Positions 46,980 through 58,964 of a stretch of DNA of 64,000 nt are shown here, piece by piece. The DNA is from Dysidea avara (lineage: Eukaryota; Porifera; Demospongiae; Dictyoceratida; Dysideidae): positions 12,365,479 through 12,429,478 of the forward strand of contig NC_089278.1 in NCBI RefSeq assembly GCF_963678975.1. The letters run 5' to 3'. The notes beneath the pieces are model-generated. The model saw only the letters and a list, made by a program, of their open reading frames with translations. It did no database searches and was not told where the DNA came from. A program made the position numbers and the translations under genes. How positions within the stretch are numbered: position 1 is the stretch's first letter; every line of letters starts with the position of its first letter.

Positions 46980-47400
46980 CGATACTGTTGCATGCTTCCA
47001 GGAATATCTGGGATAATCTTGACATTCCAGTATCATGGTTACTAAGTTTTGGAGGAGCAAAACTACCTTCAATGATTACAAAATCTCCAAAGGTTCTGAA
47101 GCTTCTCTGGTTTTGTCTCAGTTACTACTCTTATTATTCCCTCATAACAAATTCATAACAATTAGTTGGTAGTCTTAACTAACCAAATAAAAGTGCATGC
47201 TCATATGGTAATGCTTGCCATGGCAGTATATTATCAGAGATTCAGCTGCTTTGTCCACACTACTGTATAAAGAACCATTGAAAAGTGAATAATTTGAGTG
47301 TAGAGTCTATGAGTTTCCTTAGTAGCACTGCTACATGCCTCAGATTACAGATTCTACACTGTACCCATACACTATTGTAGTGGATAATATGGTTAGCATG
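46980..47400 (-). repeat. Repeat R5, copy b
   Basis: Complement of 39299-39690; landmark TTTTGGAGGAGCAAAACTAC. Confidence 0.65.
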
Positions 47401-48867
47401 GTTACACGTACATCTTACAGGGTTTTGTCCCATGAAACATGCGTGCTATCAGTGTTAATATACATGCATGTTTCATGTAAGATGCATGGATTTTGGACAC
47501 TTTCCCTACATGTTGCATGCATGAGACTAACGTGCATATTCTTTATTATATATGTCATAAAATGTACTGATACTAAATGCTGGCATGCATGTAACTTGCA
47601 TGGTGTTTGTTAACACTATGATTACTGCTATATCTAATGCTTACCATGCACCCGGCTGCTATGTAAAGTATTACTGACTATCACAGTATGTAGAACTGTC
47701 ATACAAACAGGAGTTATATAACTATTTCTCACAGTTCTAACAACCATACAATTGTTGGTTTTCATTGTGGGATTCTACACATAGCATGCCAATGTGCATG
47801 TACTATGCATGGCAATGGAATTTAGTCCCTGTATCCATGGTACATGCATGTCCCCCTCACTGTAACATCCATGCTCCATGATACATGCACTTCACATTCA
47901 TGTAAAACTCATGTTACAGTAATGATGCATGGAGGTTCAAGTTAGCTGGCCAGGGATGAAGCAATTGCTATACATCACACTCTCTTTCTTGTAATGGTAA
48001 ACAATCTGTCATTACTGTACCCACAACATATATCCTATTTTGAACCCTAACCAAATGCCACAATCACATTCTACATAACCCTAGGAGTTGGTATAAAAAA
48101 CAGGACTAATAAGATGGCCTAGTATAAGAGTGTGCATGGGTACAAAATAAGAGTCTATTAATACTCACATAAAAAGCATATGTACACACATCAGTTGTAT
48201 CACATCATCACTCCACCAGACGGTTTCTCATCTTACATCTGCAGTCTTTATGTATCAACATTTGGGAAGCAACTGGCAAGTTAACAATATTATTTTAAAG
48301 TCTTTTTAGTGACCATACAATATGGTACATACAGTATGGTATAATTATAGTTGTAGGTATACAGTACAGTACAATTCAGTATGGTATATAACAACAAATA
48401 AACTAGCATGACTAAGGTAGATACTAAATTTGCAGTTTAGGTGATGATCCCCTTGTTGAGCTTGAGCGTTTTCATAGCAATGATTCCTACTACGTAGCTT
48501 GTAATCCCATGCACCATGTTCAAGGTTAACTGATGGTGAGGTTACGAAATAAGTGCATATCAAAAGTATTTGTCTCACCACTATAATTCACTTTACAATA
48601 CAACCTTTTTTGCTGGAACATTAAAAAACCTTGCACATGAGACATAGAACAACAGACACATTAAGATCATAATAAAGGGTCTTCATAACCCTGAAAACTT
48701 ATGTATGTAAAGTAGCCTGGAAGCCCATCAACACAAGGGGCACTTGAAACAATGATCTGATTTGTGTTAGTATACACCATTTAGACCCCACGATACCTCA
48801 CTATTAAGGGAACTTTTCATGGACAGGTTCCAAAGCACTACAGCACAATACATTGGATTGTTCTGCA
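47401..48867. other. Non-coding, many short ATGCATG palindromes
   Basis: The region 47440-47940 is full of GCATG-containing words but shows no tandem period or gene. Confidence 0.45.
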
Positions 48868-48880
48868 GTGACAGAGGTGT

Positions 48881-48957
48881 CCATCTCAGCGTGTCCATCT
48901 CAGCGTGTCCATCTCAGCGTGTCCATCTCAGCGTGTTCATCTCAGGGTGTCCATATT
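48881..48957. repeat. Tandem repeat of a 15-bp unit, about five copies
   Basis: The unit GTGTCCATCTCAGC(G) is repeated from 48887, with the last copies altered to GTTCATCTCAGG. Confidence 0.9.
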
Positions 48958-48997
48958 GAGAGCTCATGTCTTCAGCATCTGAAAAATTGGTACCGAC

Positions 48998-49140
48998 CTG
49001 CAAAATGAAAGCAAACAAAGCCTCCAGCAGCCATCCTAACACAGCTATTACACCCAGCAAACCAGCACTGGGATGCCTGTGCACCACTCAGGCAGTTGAG
49101 TCTTGTGCAGGCAAATCCTCCTGGGGCAGGACTAGTGGAT
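48998..49140 (-). repeat. SINE-like repeat R3, copy d (reverse)
   Basis: CCAGCACTGGGATGCC and GGCAAATCCTCCTGGGGCAG are complements of the landmarks in copies a and c. Confidence 0.65.
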
Positions 49141-49246
49141 CACAAGGAGAGGTTGCTGAACCTGAATTTCCACAACTACCCACATACCACTAAAGGACAG
49201 TTAAAAATTTGCTTTCTCAATAAATACCAAAGTACATTCCTACGTA

Positions 49247-49358
49247 CATATACATACATACATACATACATACATACATACATACATACATACATACATA
49301 CATACATACATACATACATACATACATACATACATACATACATACATACATACATACA

Positions 49359-49390
<32 letters not shown>
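49247..49390. repeat. (TACA)n microsatellite, about 140 bp
   Basis: An almost pure TACA array. The Tyr-Ile-His and Met-Tyr-Val-Cys open frames across it are artefacts. Confidence 0.97.
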
Positions 49391-49784
49391 CATATGTACT
49401 ACGTAATATTCAGTCAACTTTGGTTAGTTCTATGGTATGCACACTGGACACATACACTGGCTGTTGTGAGCACAGCCACACTTATCCAGTGAAACAATGA
49501 GACAGTTCTGCCTCACAAGTAAATTGTCTGTGCATTCGAAAATCCCACCTACTGTGTGACACGAGACTGTACAGTCGGCACTTGCTTTCAAGAACATCAA
49601 GTCCCCATTATACTGTATACAGCTGGGTTGGCTTTTCCTCAGTTTATAACAGCACCTGGGAAGAATGGAATGGGTAAAGCTGCTTGGTAAAGGAAATGGC
49701 AACAACAACTGGGTATTTCTATACATTGCGTGCGATTGCCAAATAATCAGCTATGCTACCATGGGGACACATGCACTACGACAC

Positions 49785-49925
<141 letters not shown>

Positions 49926-50324
49926 CATACACACACAATATACACACATTACACTCACATCGTAGTACATACAGTTAATGCACCCATAGAGATCCATATA
50001 TACTACAAACTGTATTTTTAATTAATCGTTTTAATATTTTTTATGAGACCAATTACAGATGGCATTTATTGGATGCAACCTTACTCACTCTGCTGAGCAC
50101 TTATTGCAAACACAATTCTCAAAAGGTCACAAGGTGATTTATACTTCTGGAGTAGTAATGGAAGAGACTGACTAAGAGACATAAATTGCATCTACCATTA
50201 GTTCAATGAAGGCTTCCCCTAAGAAATTGATATGTACGTATGTCCCGCTATAATCAATAAATAATTGCTGGGAAAACTCACCAGCCCAATATACAGATTA
50301 CCTTCAACATTGCATTCGCTTGAG

Positions 50325-50620
50325 ATTAAGAAACCAGACACAAGTTGTCTTGGAATCAAGTCACCAGCTGGTCTGGGGTTTTCTGTATTGTCATGTTGAG
50401 ATACTGACCCCCTGTTATGTTTACATGTTTTTAGTAGCCTTCTTGTTGGTCCCAAGTAGTAATATAATATGCATCAACTGTCTGATCATCTTTTCCCCAT
50501 AAATATATTGTTGAAGATTTAAAATTTATAATTTAGTCAAGAGGCTAAGGAACCACATCGCAGCCCGGGATCTGGAATTCCTGCTGCATTCAGAGCTGAT
50601 GGAGTGATGCAACAGCCTAC
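50325..50620. repeat. Repeat R7, copy b
   Basis: GGAATCAAGTCACCAGCTGG, TTTTTAGTAGCCTTCTTGTT and TTTAGTCAAGAGGCTAAGGA match the copy around 37945-38310. Confidence 0.65.
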
Positions 50621-52119
50621 TTGATCAGTATTTTACTCTCCTGGCACATATAAGTTAATTATAGTCAGAAAGAGCTGACAAGGTTTCTATGTTATTTAGA
50701 AACCCAAAGATGATGAGGGCAAGAGTTACCCACAAATTAATTGCCAAGGCCACAGGCTGGGATAATTAATCGTGGGTAGCCAAGCCCACATTGTCTGAGG
50801 TGCTAAATGGCATAGAAACTGATGTTCGCTAGCTCTAGAAAATTTTCCTGAGCAAAGTGGATACAGAAAGAGCAAAAGTAAGTGGAAAAACTGTGGCTGC
50901 TATATTGATATTTGCTTGATGTACCAGTTGATAGTGACAGATCAGAGCTTAGTAGGCAGTGGCAGAAAGTAAGCAAACGGTAAGGCTATTTCCCTGCTGA
51001 GTAAAGGAGGTAAAGTGAGCAAAAGAAACTGACTGTGCATCTAGTGCATCAATGACAATGATGTCTGTCTTGTGTAGAAATAATAATCTAACTGTAAGAA
51101 TATTTCCCTACCAAATGAAGGAGGAAAAGAAAGAGCACAAGAAAGTGGCAATCTGTGGCTGCCTTCGAGTCTTGATAGTCAGTGTCACACCATGGTATCA
51201 GTGCATCAGCACAAGTTTCTTATCCAGAAATTAAACAAACAGCTAGGCTATCTTGTTTATGGCTTTGTTGATTTTCATTGGATAAATGTAGTGAACAACC
51301 ACAACTATACCACAGGTTGCATTTAGTAACCTCATATAAGCATCAAATCTAGGAAACTGAGCATAAATTTTCTAACTCACTTTAATTCTTCCAGTAACCA
51401 ACCATAACAAAGTCATATTTCGTGTTACCCTAGGTTTTGCATTTTACAGGGCTTGATTTCAGTGCTATGAATAAAATGAGAATCAGTAAATTGTATGATG
51501 GATTGATGGTTGTGATTTGTGTTCCGAGTATATGGACAGTGTGAGACTCCAAAAATATTCAGCATTTTAATAATCTATTCTTGTACATAGTTAAGGTAAC
51601 AACGTCAACATTTAATCGTAGACTTGTCATGTGCTTTTTCAGTAGAACATTTCATCCTATAGCTCATAAAAACAATTGACAGGGACGGGCAAAACTCATC
51701 GAGAGTTTACAGCTTATCAAATGAAGTTTATATACATACCCACGATTCAAAACTAGTACATTCATAGGCTCTATCCAGGTAAAGGAACCAATTTTTTATC
51801 ATCAGTTCTAATTTTGGCTCTGTCACACTGTAAGTGGTAAGTGATCTGACTAGACTAACTGCCACTCAAGTAATCTGCTTGGACCATACAAGATTCAAAG
51901 GTGGTAGCAGCAAATGAGCAAGCAGCAGTTTTGTTCCATCGAATGCACCAAACCGAGGACTACTTATGGCGGAGGGATCTGTTAGGCATACCATAAGTTG
52001 TCCAACCAGACAATTTGCAGTGTTGAAGGGGACCAAATAGCTATGGTTGTGCTGTAAGACCCTATCTAGCAAATGGTCCATGGCACTGAGAAAAAGCATC
52101 ATGGTAATAACTGTGACAG
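50621..52119. other. Non-coding; degenerate direct repeats at about 50860-51200
   Basis: TATTTCCCTGCTGAGTAAAG and TATTTCCCTACCAAATGAAG, each followed by AAGAAAGTGG- or AAGTAAGTGG-like words, suggest an old local duplication. No gene recognised. Confidence 0.4.
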
Positions 52120-52990
52120 TGCCTGGCATAGCCATACCACATTATCTCCAAATCCTATCAGGTACTTGGACTTCTAAGAAGATCTTTCTCCCTACAAAAT
52201 TATGTCCAAGCCAAATCTCGACTATACACCTCTCTTGTTAGATCCCAGTTTTTCTACTGCTCGGTCATCTGGAAACCCCACCTAATTAAGCACATTCAGC
52301 AACTTGAACGTGTTCAGAGGCGTGCAACTAAATACATTCTAAATGATTACTCTACTGACTACAAGTCTCGTCTTATTAATCTCCATATGCTACCCCTGAT
52401 GTACATTCTTGATGTAAATGATGTGATGTTCTTTCTTAAAAATCTCCACAACCCCCACAATGGATTTGACATCAATAATTTCATTAAATTTCACACACGT
52501 CTAGCTTCTGGAAACAAGCTACTCCAAACAAGATCACCTGACAATTCCACTAGTAACTTTTATTTTAACCGGCTTCCTTGCATCTGGAATGCCCTTCCCG
52601 TTATCAACTACCAGGACAACCCACTCAAGATAAAGGCCAAACTTTTAGATTATCTGTGGAATCATTTCACTGCCAATTTCACCTCCAACAACACCTGCTC
52701 TTTTTTCATTTCTATGTCCACGCTCAAAGTGTTCAAAGATCCCTCACCAACCTAACTTCAACTCCCTTTAACTGTTAATTCCCCCCCCCCCCTTTTAAGT
52801 AATCTAGTAAGTAAACTTTGTAGCTAATCCCTACTACAATTTAGCTTCTGGCCACTGACACAGGATGTCAGTGGACCATCAGTGTGCTGCCATATGTCCC
52901 GATTTTACCATACCAACATCTGCAACTTGTATGTATGTATATGTACACTGTAAAGTTCATTATTATTATTATTATTATATTAAACTTGTG
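52120..52990 (+). mobile_element. LINE 3' fragment (CR1/L2-like reverse transcriptase C-terminus, 3' UTR, ATT tail)
   Basis: The frame open from at least 52138 to the stop at 52753 reads SKSYQVLGLLRRSF, SLVRSQFFYCSVIWKPH, then LERVQRRATKYILNDYSTDY and NFYFNRLPCIWNALPV. These are the thumb/C-terminal signatures of non-LTR retrotransposon ORF2 (VLGL..R.F; YCS.IW; LE.VQRRATK.I; WN.LP). The upstream fingers/palm and endonuclease are missing, as in usual 5' truncation. The 3' UTR ends in (ATT)n at 52963-52980, a tail type known for CR1/L2 elements. Not functional. Confidence 0.85.
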
Positions 52991-53117
52991 TTCCCCCATT
53001 CCTGTCCCATTCTAGTCACAAAAAGCGGTAGTTATATATAATTATGCCAAAACAGAAGTGCGTCAGTGTAGACAACAAATTGTACCTAAAAACTCTCCAG
53101 ATTCCTGGCCTCGACCT

Positions 53118-53312
53118 ACTCGCTAGTCTCAGTCTATCCGCCGGCCTCCGGTACGCATTCCCTGTCCTTCTATATATTTATAAGAACGTTCCTATTTCTA
53201 AAGGATTTATGAATCCAGGTGGACTAAATTACCTAAAACATGTTAACAGTAACTCAGGTAGAATCTGGTGACGACGGTTAACAACTACTGGGTAAGTACC
53301 CGGATGACAATG
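53118..53312 (+). repeat. Repeat R4, copy b
   Basis: Inverted relative of 35348-35530 (AACATGTTAACAGTAACTCA, AACAACTACTGGGTAAGTAC). Confidence 0.65.
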
Positions 53313-53489
53313 CGAGAACCGGGTGAGAAAAGCGTCTCCTGTGGCAACATTAAAGGGACAGTACCACAAGCCATAGTCTACAAGTGCTAATTTCACATCC
53401 CGTTAAATATGTTCATGACGTGATAATTTGTTGCGTGTTATTACATGGTGCACCTTATTACATCACGTCACGAAATGGCGAACTAGTAG

Positions 53490-53535
53490 CAAGAGTTCAT
53501 AATATATATACTAAGGTATATATTATGAACTCTTG
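53490..53535. mobile_element. 46-bp CAAGAG-family palindrome, 7-bp TSD with one mismatch
   Basis: Arms of 19 bases (CAAGAGTTCATAATATATA and its exact complement) enclose an 8-base loop. Flanks are CTAGTAG (53483-53489) and CTTGTAG (53536-53542). The first 27 bases equal those of the 460-bp element at 17311. Confidence 0.75.
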
Positions 53536-54005
53536 CTTGTAGTGATCTTCTAATGGGGGATAATCGTAAACAAAGCTATGGTAATGGTATAAACTTGTAC
53601 TGTTTTACTCGTAAGGTATATCCCTGCAGTTCACATCGTTGTTTGGTAGTGAATAAAGACTGCTCCATAAAGCCAACAGCCACTTCAGCACCCCGGGGAA
53701 AAAAAATGCCACTTCAGCCAGGCTCTAGCAGCTGGTACAAGCTTGTACTGTTATCACGATTGTTGCACTGACAAGAACTTGTAGTAAACAAGCCTGTTGA
53801 GTTAATTAACAGTCTACAATGGGCTGGAGATGCTGTTCTTGCGGCTACATTTCTAAGCGCTTCGTGCCGTTGCATATTAGAGCATTTTCAACACGTGATC
53901 TTCATTACGTAATTTAAAGTTTCGCCTACGCGTCCACCATATTGGTGAACCACTGTGCTGGTGAACTGTGTAATAGTTCGCTCAGTGTATCGTGTTTACA
54001 GTATT

Positions 54006-55540
54006 CTACTGGTGTTGAAGAGAACTCGTACTAGAAGTGGAAGAAAAATACACTCTGGCAATTCTTTACAAGGTTGATTAGTAACTGCTCGAAGGGGCGG
54101 ACTAAAACAAGGACTCAAAATAGATCCTCGAATAGAGCCGTTCAACAGGGAATTTCTCTTAAAGGCTATCCCGGACAAGTTTCGTTACTCTGTTTGCTGT
54201 TGTTACTAAAGGTATTGGCTACTGGCCGGAGTACCGCCCGTGATTTAACCGGCTCAGCAGATCTACTGTAGCTGAGTTCGAGCTACAGTGTGAATGGTTC
54301 AGGCTTAGCCTGATTTTTAGTGAGATATGAGCTCTGTATGTCTTTGTAAATGTTATTACTAATTGTTTCATGATAGAACTATGATGTTCTATGATTCTTT
54401 GGTCCATTGTATATGTAGCCAGCTGCCACCTAGAAATACTCAGTGCACATATTGCAATTGAGATTGCTGAAAGGAAGACTCTAGGAGGTGCCTTTCACAG
54501 ACCTTGCAATGAATGCTATACTTTTGGGTATTACTGCTGAGGTGATGAGACTGAATATGTTAAAGTTGTCTTTATGTTTGATGACTTATTACAGTGGTCC
54601 TTCCTTTATACGGCCATATCTGAACTGTAGAAGTGATAGTTTTGTTACAGTAAGTGTGCATTCTATTAGACTAATTGAACAGTTCTGTACAGAAATGAAT
54701 GAGCTTCAATTTCATTTCAATTATCTGAACATACTCTGGGTTTGGATAGTAGATGGGTCACTGTACTAATCTTCTCTTCCCCTCAGATGTATACAAATGT
54801 AAAAACTTACAAAACCAAATATGTAAAATAATCATTCACTAAATGCAAGAACTTCGTGAAAATTATAATTTTGGGTGATCCACTTCACAACTATGAAGGG
54901 GTGAGTCTCAGTGGTGGTTAATGCAATATACCTTTCTGACATGATTGTCATAATTGTGGCTTATCCAGTGTATGTAGATGTGAGAAGTTAAACTACATTT
55001 ATGTAGTGCTGATGGGACACATGGACAGACATGACAACATTTAATCAGAAGTGATTGATTCCCCTGATGTGTGTACTGTTTACGTCATAAATTGCAGATA
55101 CTGGTTTCCTGGTAAACAGTGCATGGAACCCAATAATATGGCTGTTTTTCTATAACAAAACAACAACAAATCTTACAAACAACACAAACACGTGGACTGA
55201 TCCATCTGTTGTTAACAATAAAAATGCATAATAGATTTTCTGGACATCTACGATCTAGTCTACCACTCTAATTTTGTAGTTGATCATGACACTTGAGTTT
55301 GTATGCAGGTGTGCAGAAGATCTTCACACAACTCCGTTTGTTTGTGTGCAGCACTCGCCATGGAGAAACAACTACTATAATTATCTGTAAAATTAATTGT
55401 CCAATAAGACAAAGTGTCCAGTCATACCATCACGGCATAGCTATCAAGAACAGAACACATGTGGCACTCAATAAAATCCTGAGATTTGCATTTGCTGGGC
55501 ATACTTCAGCAGTCATAATTACTTTTGCCTTACTTTCATG
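54006..55540. other. Interior of the TTAA element, coding status unknown
   Basis: Frames at 54488-54769 (93 codons) and 55293-55544 (83 codons) have no domain I recognise. The interior may once have held a transposase. Confidence 0.35.
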
Positions 55541-55860
55541 TTAGTTCTGACAGCCCAAGCCTATCCAACACCTAGTAAGCCATACTAAGTGCTGTACCTG
55601 GGTGTTGTTATTGCTGGACAGCAACCTAAAATGAGGACAGCATACAGGTATCAGCATGATCACTGCAAAGGCAGATTCAGTAAGGGGTCTTTTACAATGT
55701 AACATAGCAGTTATAATACATGTGTTCATCCCACTCCAGGCTGGTCTCCATACCATGAACAAACTATTTACAAACTAGATATGGTGCAAAGAAGGCCAAC
55801 AAGGTTGTTGCGCTGAACAGCTGCAATATATAAACAAACCTAGCTAGCTATAGTGCCCTC
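55540..55860 (+). mobile_element. Probable LINE scrap
   Basis: PGWSPYHEQTIYKLDMVQRR (about 55735-55795) resembles the WSPY.....I..LE.VQRR signature of LINE reverse transcriptases. It is interrupted by stops on both sides. Confidence 0.4.
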
Positions 55861-56021
55861 CTTATGCGGAAATGTTGAACAGCCTTACCCATCCCAGTCC
55901 TTTGACATTGAACCACTACACACTGGAATGATCACTCTTGTCAGGGATGCCAAGAAACGGCTGTTTAACAAGAGAAATTCCCTCGAGATTCTTTATAAAG
56001 AACGGCTTCTTTCAGCTCAAT

Positions 56022-56510
56022 CCAACGTTGAAACCGGGTCACTACTGCTGACCCGGATGACCCACTGACCCGGATAGCAATCCGGGTCAGACCCGGATTA
56101 ATTAAAGCCGAGACGTGTTTCGGCTAGTCTCGGGTGAGTGAACGAGTCTACATTTTGAGCGTTCGATTCGTGTTGAGTAAATATTGCAACTTCAGCCTAG
56201 CTGTAGGTTGAAAAAGGTCTTCACCTACTGACAATAGCTACCCCTCACCATAGATACCCTCAGTTTCGTGCTACATACTGCACTTACTAACAAATAGGCG
56301 TGGCTGAGCATATGTTGGTAATGCGATAAGTGGGCGTGGCTCACAAAAGAGCTACGCGATAGCGTTTATAAGTTCCACGTCGTCAAACGAACAATTTCGT
56401 TTCTCACGTGATCCAATCGGGGTAAGACCTGGATAAATTGTAAACCGGGTGAGACCAGGATGACCCGGAGAAAATGTGACCCGGATGACCCGACCCGGTT
56501 TCAACGCTGG
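56022..56510. mobile_element. MITE with CCAACGTTGAAACCGGGTC ends
   Basis: The right end, complemented, reads CCAGCGTTGAAACCGGGTC. Direct CTCAAT flanks both ends (56016-56021 and 56511-56516), and CTCAATCC if the end is set two bases inward. The interior is full of GACCCGGATGACCC words. Related decayed sequence occurs at 7640-7680 and 42410-42530. Confidence 0.7.
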
Positions 56511-56553
56511 CTCAATCCCGGCGCCTTTCATGTTTATTAATCACCCTCCTAGC

Positions 56554-56837
56554 TAGTCTGGCGCCGCCCGCCCCTTCGCAAAAAGTAAGGGTCTGGTGAA
56601 ATACAAATACCTAATCATTTCAAAAGGAATTCAATTAGACAGTGCACATAATGTTTGTTACCTCAGATGATTGCACTTCAATTCGAACAAAAGCATTGTG
56701 TTGCCAAGGCGATTTCTGTGTGAACGTCATTGGCATGCACTAATTGGCTAGCGCCGAATCTGGGCGCTAGAAATGATTTAGTATCTGTATTTCACCAGAC
56801 CCTTACTTTATGCGAAGGGGCGGGCGGCGCCAGACTA
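56554..56837. mobile_element. 284-bp MITE with exact 9-bp TSD (Mutator-like)
   Basis: The ends TAGTCTGGCGCCGCCCGCCC are complementary, and the arms run about 55 bp (through GGGTCTGGTGAAATAC). CCTCCTAGC flanks exactly on both sides (56545-56553 and 56838-56846). A 9-bp duplication is typical of Mutator-like elements. A decayed end of the same type is at about 58518-58560. Confidence 0.85.
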
Positions 56838-57083
56838 CCTCCTAGCCTCTAAAGCACTGCCAAAGATGCAATTCTCTTTCACAGCAACCATAACTTCTCT
56901 CCACTGCCAGAAGAATGCTGTAAACACACTATACTGAGCGAACTATTATACGGTTCACCAGTGCTTGGTTCACCAGTATGGCGGACGCGTAGGCGATATT
57001 TGAAGTTACGTAATATAGATCACGTGTTGAAAATGCTCTCACAGCAAAATGATTCCAAGTCATTGTAGCAGGCTGTATGGAAG

Positions 57084-57114
57084 CAAGAGTAGATAACTCC
57101 ATTATCTACTCTTG
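57084..57114. mobile_element. 31-bp CAAGAG-family palindrome with exact 7-bp TSD
   Basis: Arms CAAGAGTAGATAA and its exact complement around a 5-base loop. ATGGAAG flanks exactly (57077-57083 and 57115-57121). Confidence 0.75.
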
Positions 57115-57167
57115 ATGGAAGTGAGAATTGTTGTTCATTTCCAAAACCACAATTGCTCAGTAATAGA

Positions 57168-58360
57168 TGAATTTCATAAGTAATTTTAAACCGTTGCCCC
57201 TAGCAACCTGAATTTTACATTATTTTGTAGGTGTGAATGTCAAAAGTAACACCTCCAATTTTTAAAAAGACAGCATATAGCTATAGGTGATGAGATACAA
57301 CATTTTAAAGTTTGCAGTTTTCCAATACGTTTTCTATGGGAGGGGGTGACAGTTGCCCCTTCTGGGCAATCACATGGATAACGTATGGGAAAACCACAAA
57401 TTTCAGAATGTCATATCTCATGATCTATATACTCTATCATTTTAAAATTTGGAGAGGTTAATTGTGAGATTCACATCTACAAATGTGACCGGATTTCATA
57501 TAACAAGGCTTCCACACACACAAAATCAAACTTACGATTTTACCAGAAATGGATTGCTGGTCTAATACAATATCATATTTCACACTGTACTTCCTTCAGC
57601 ACTGGCAGGTCTGGTTTCTGTAGCAGCTTTCTTCCGACCCTGTCAAAGCCACGAGTGGGAGATTGGTGCCATTAAATGGCCATGGCTTTGTGATAATGGT
57701 GTGTAGTGAGCTGGGACTTCACAGAGAGCTCGCCAATAGTGCTCCCAGTCAATTTGGAGTAATTTGAGGGCCATGGATGGAGAGCCCAAACTTGGCCTCT
57801 GGATTCCAATCGTCTTCTTACTTCATTTTATACCCCTATATTAAGACCACTGTCCACCCCCACCCTTCCACCTTATTACTACCACCTGTGATATTATTAC
57901 CCGCTCAAAAAAAGCTGCCCAAAACAGGACAAATTTTGGGTATCAGAAATGTATACACCCACTCAGTGATAGCTAGTGAACAGATGAACAATTGGTGCAA
58001 ATTTTGTTTGCACAGCTGTAGGCACTGGGAAGTTATTACACAATGATTCCTTAAAATCGCCATATCTCCTAACAAAGCTTTGTGCGTCGAAGCCTTGTTT
58101 TGTCAAATTCAGTCACAAATGATGTTAAACTGAGAAATGACATTAATTGAATTTGTTGGTTTCCCACACATTATTTATGTGATTGCCCAGAAGAGGCAAC
58201 TGTTACCCCCTCTCATAGACAATTTATAGAAAAATGACAAACTTTAAAATGTTATATCTCATGACCTATATATGAAATTTAGAGGTGTTACTATAGACAT
58301 TTACCCCTACAAATATTGTAAAAATCAGATTGCTAGGGTTATTATGAAATTCATTCATTA
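57168..58360. repeat. 1.2-kb foldback inside the right arm of the TTAA element
   Basis: The left arm (57168-57420) and right arm (58130-58360) are complementary. Shared words are CTTCTGGGCAATCACAT, TAACACCTC and AACATTTTAAAGTTTG. Confidence 0.65.
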
Positions 58361-58835
58361 CGTAAACAACGTCAAATGCTTGTCGCACTTGTATGGTTTC
58401 AGCACTTGTATGGCTTGGCGTACTGTCCCTTTAAACAAAACTGCATGAGAGTGTCCAAAAAAGGAGTCATGCAATGCATGCATGCACTCAGCTGAGCAGC
58501 TTACACTGGTACGCATGGCGCCTCACCCACCCCTTTGCATAAAGTATAACCAGAAATTTTTACCAACCACCTTGTCATCACACAATAAATAATTTTATGT
58601 ATGCATGTATATGTTAAATGTTTTTTTTTGTTTGTAATTACCTGGGTCAATTGTCAGCTGTGCTGTCTCGACCCAGTATATAATCATAATCATAATCATA
58701 GATAACCTTACCTTTTATTTTTATAATACACTGAGTCTTCGGTACAGACTACAGATTCATGCATGCATTCTTGCATGACTAAATAAACTTCTCGAACTCG
58801 AGTCAAACGGATATCCTCGTTAATTTCTGTGAACC

Positions 58836-58845
58836 TATATAAAGG
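58836..58845 (+). promoter_or_regulatory. Possible TATA box of the NLR gene
   Basis: TATATAAAGG lies about 120 bp before the start codon at 58965, which would put transcription start near 58870. Position and match are good, but there is no other evidence. Confidence 0.35.
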
Positions 58846-58964
58846 CTCGGTGGTCAGCTGTCTAGCTAAGTTAAATCACTTTTCAGTGAGTGATGCATGC
58901 CAACTGGTGCACCATGCACTAGCTATATAACAGCTACGTATATAGATGGAAAGCTGGTTTGTAG

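Larger units (their letters stand above)
53354..58430. mobile_element. 5.1-kb TTAA-flanked element (Kolobok-like) with long, interrupted inverted arms
   Basis: It begins AGGGACAGTACCACAAGCC and its other end, complemented, begins AGGGACAGTACGCCAAGCC. TTAA flanks at 53350-53353 and 58431-58434. A second block of arm homology lies inside: 53868-53998 pairs with 56927-57055 (ACGTAATTTAAAGTTTCGCC and GGCGATATTTGAAGTTACGT; both include GCCTACGCGTCC or its complement). Inserted within are the 46-bp and 31-bp palindromes, a foldback, two MITEs and a LINE scrap. No transposase was recognised. TTAA duplication with A/G-rich ends fits Kolobok better than piggyBac; this is inference. Confidence 0.6.

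Noticed and set aside
48881-48957. Possible CRISPR-like or satellite array
   Set aside because: The 15-bp units are contiguous, without spacers, in a eukaryotic context; a simple tandem repeat.
51866-52135. 89-codon minus-strand frame
   Set aside because: It directly abuts the LINE fragment with no domain or splice context; likely chance.
54488-54769. 93-codon frame as a transposase exon of the TTAA element
   Set aside because: No catalytic or DNA-binding motif recognised and no splice partner; left as unknown interior.
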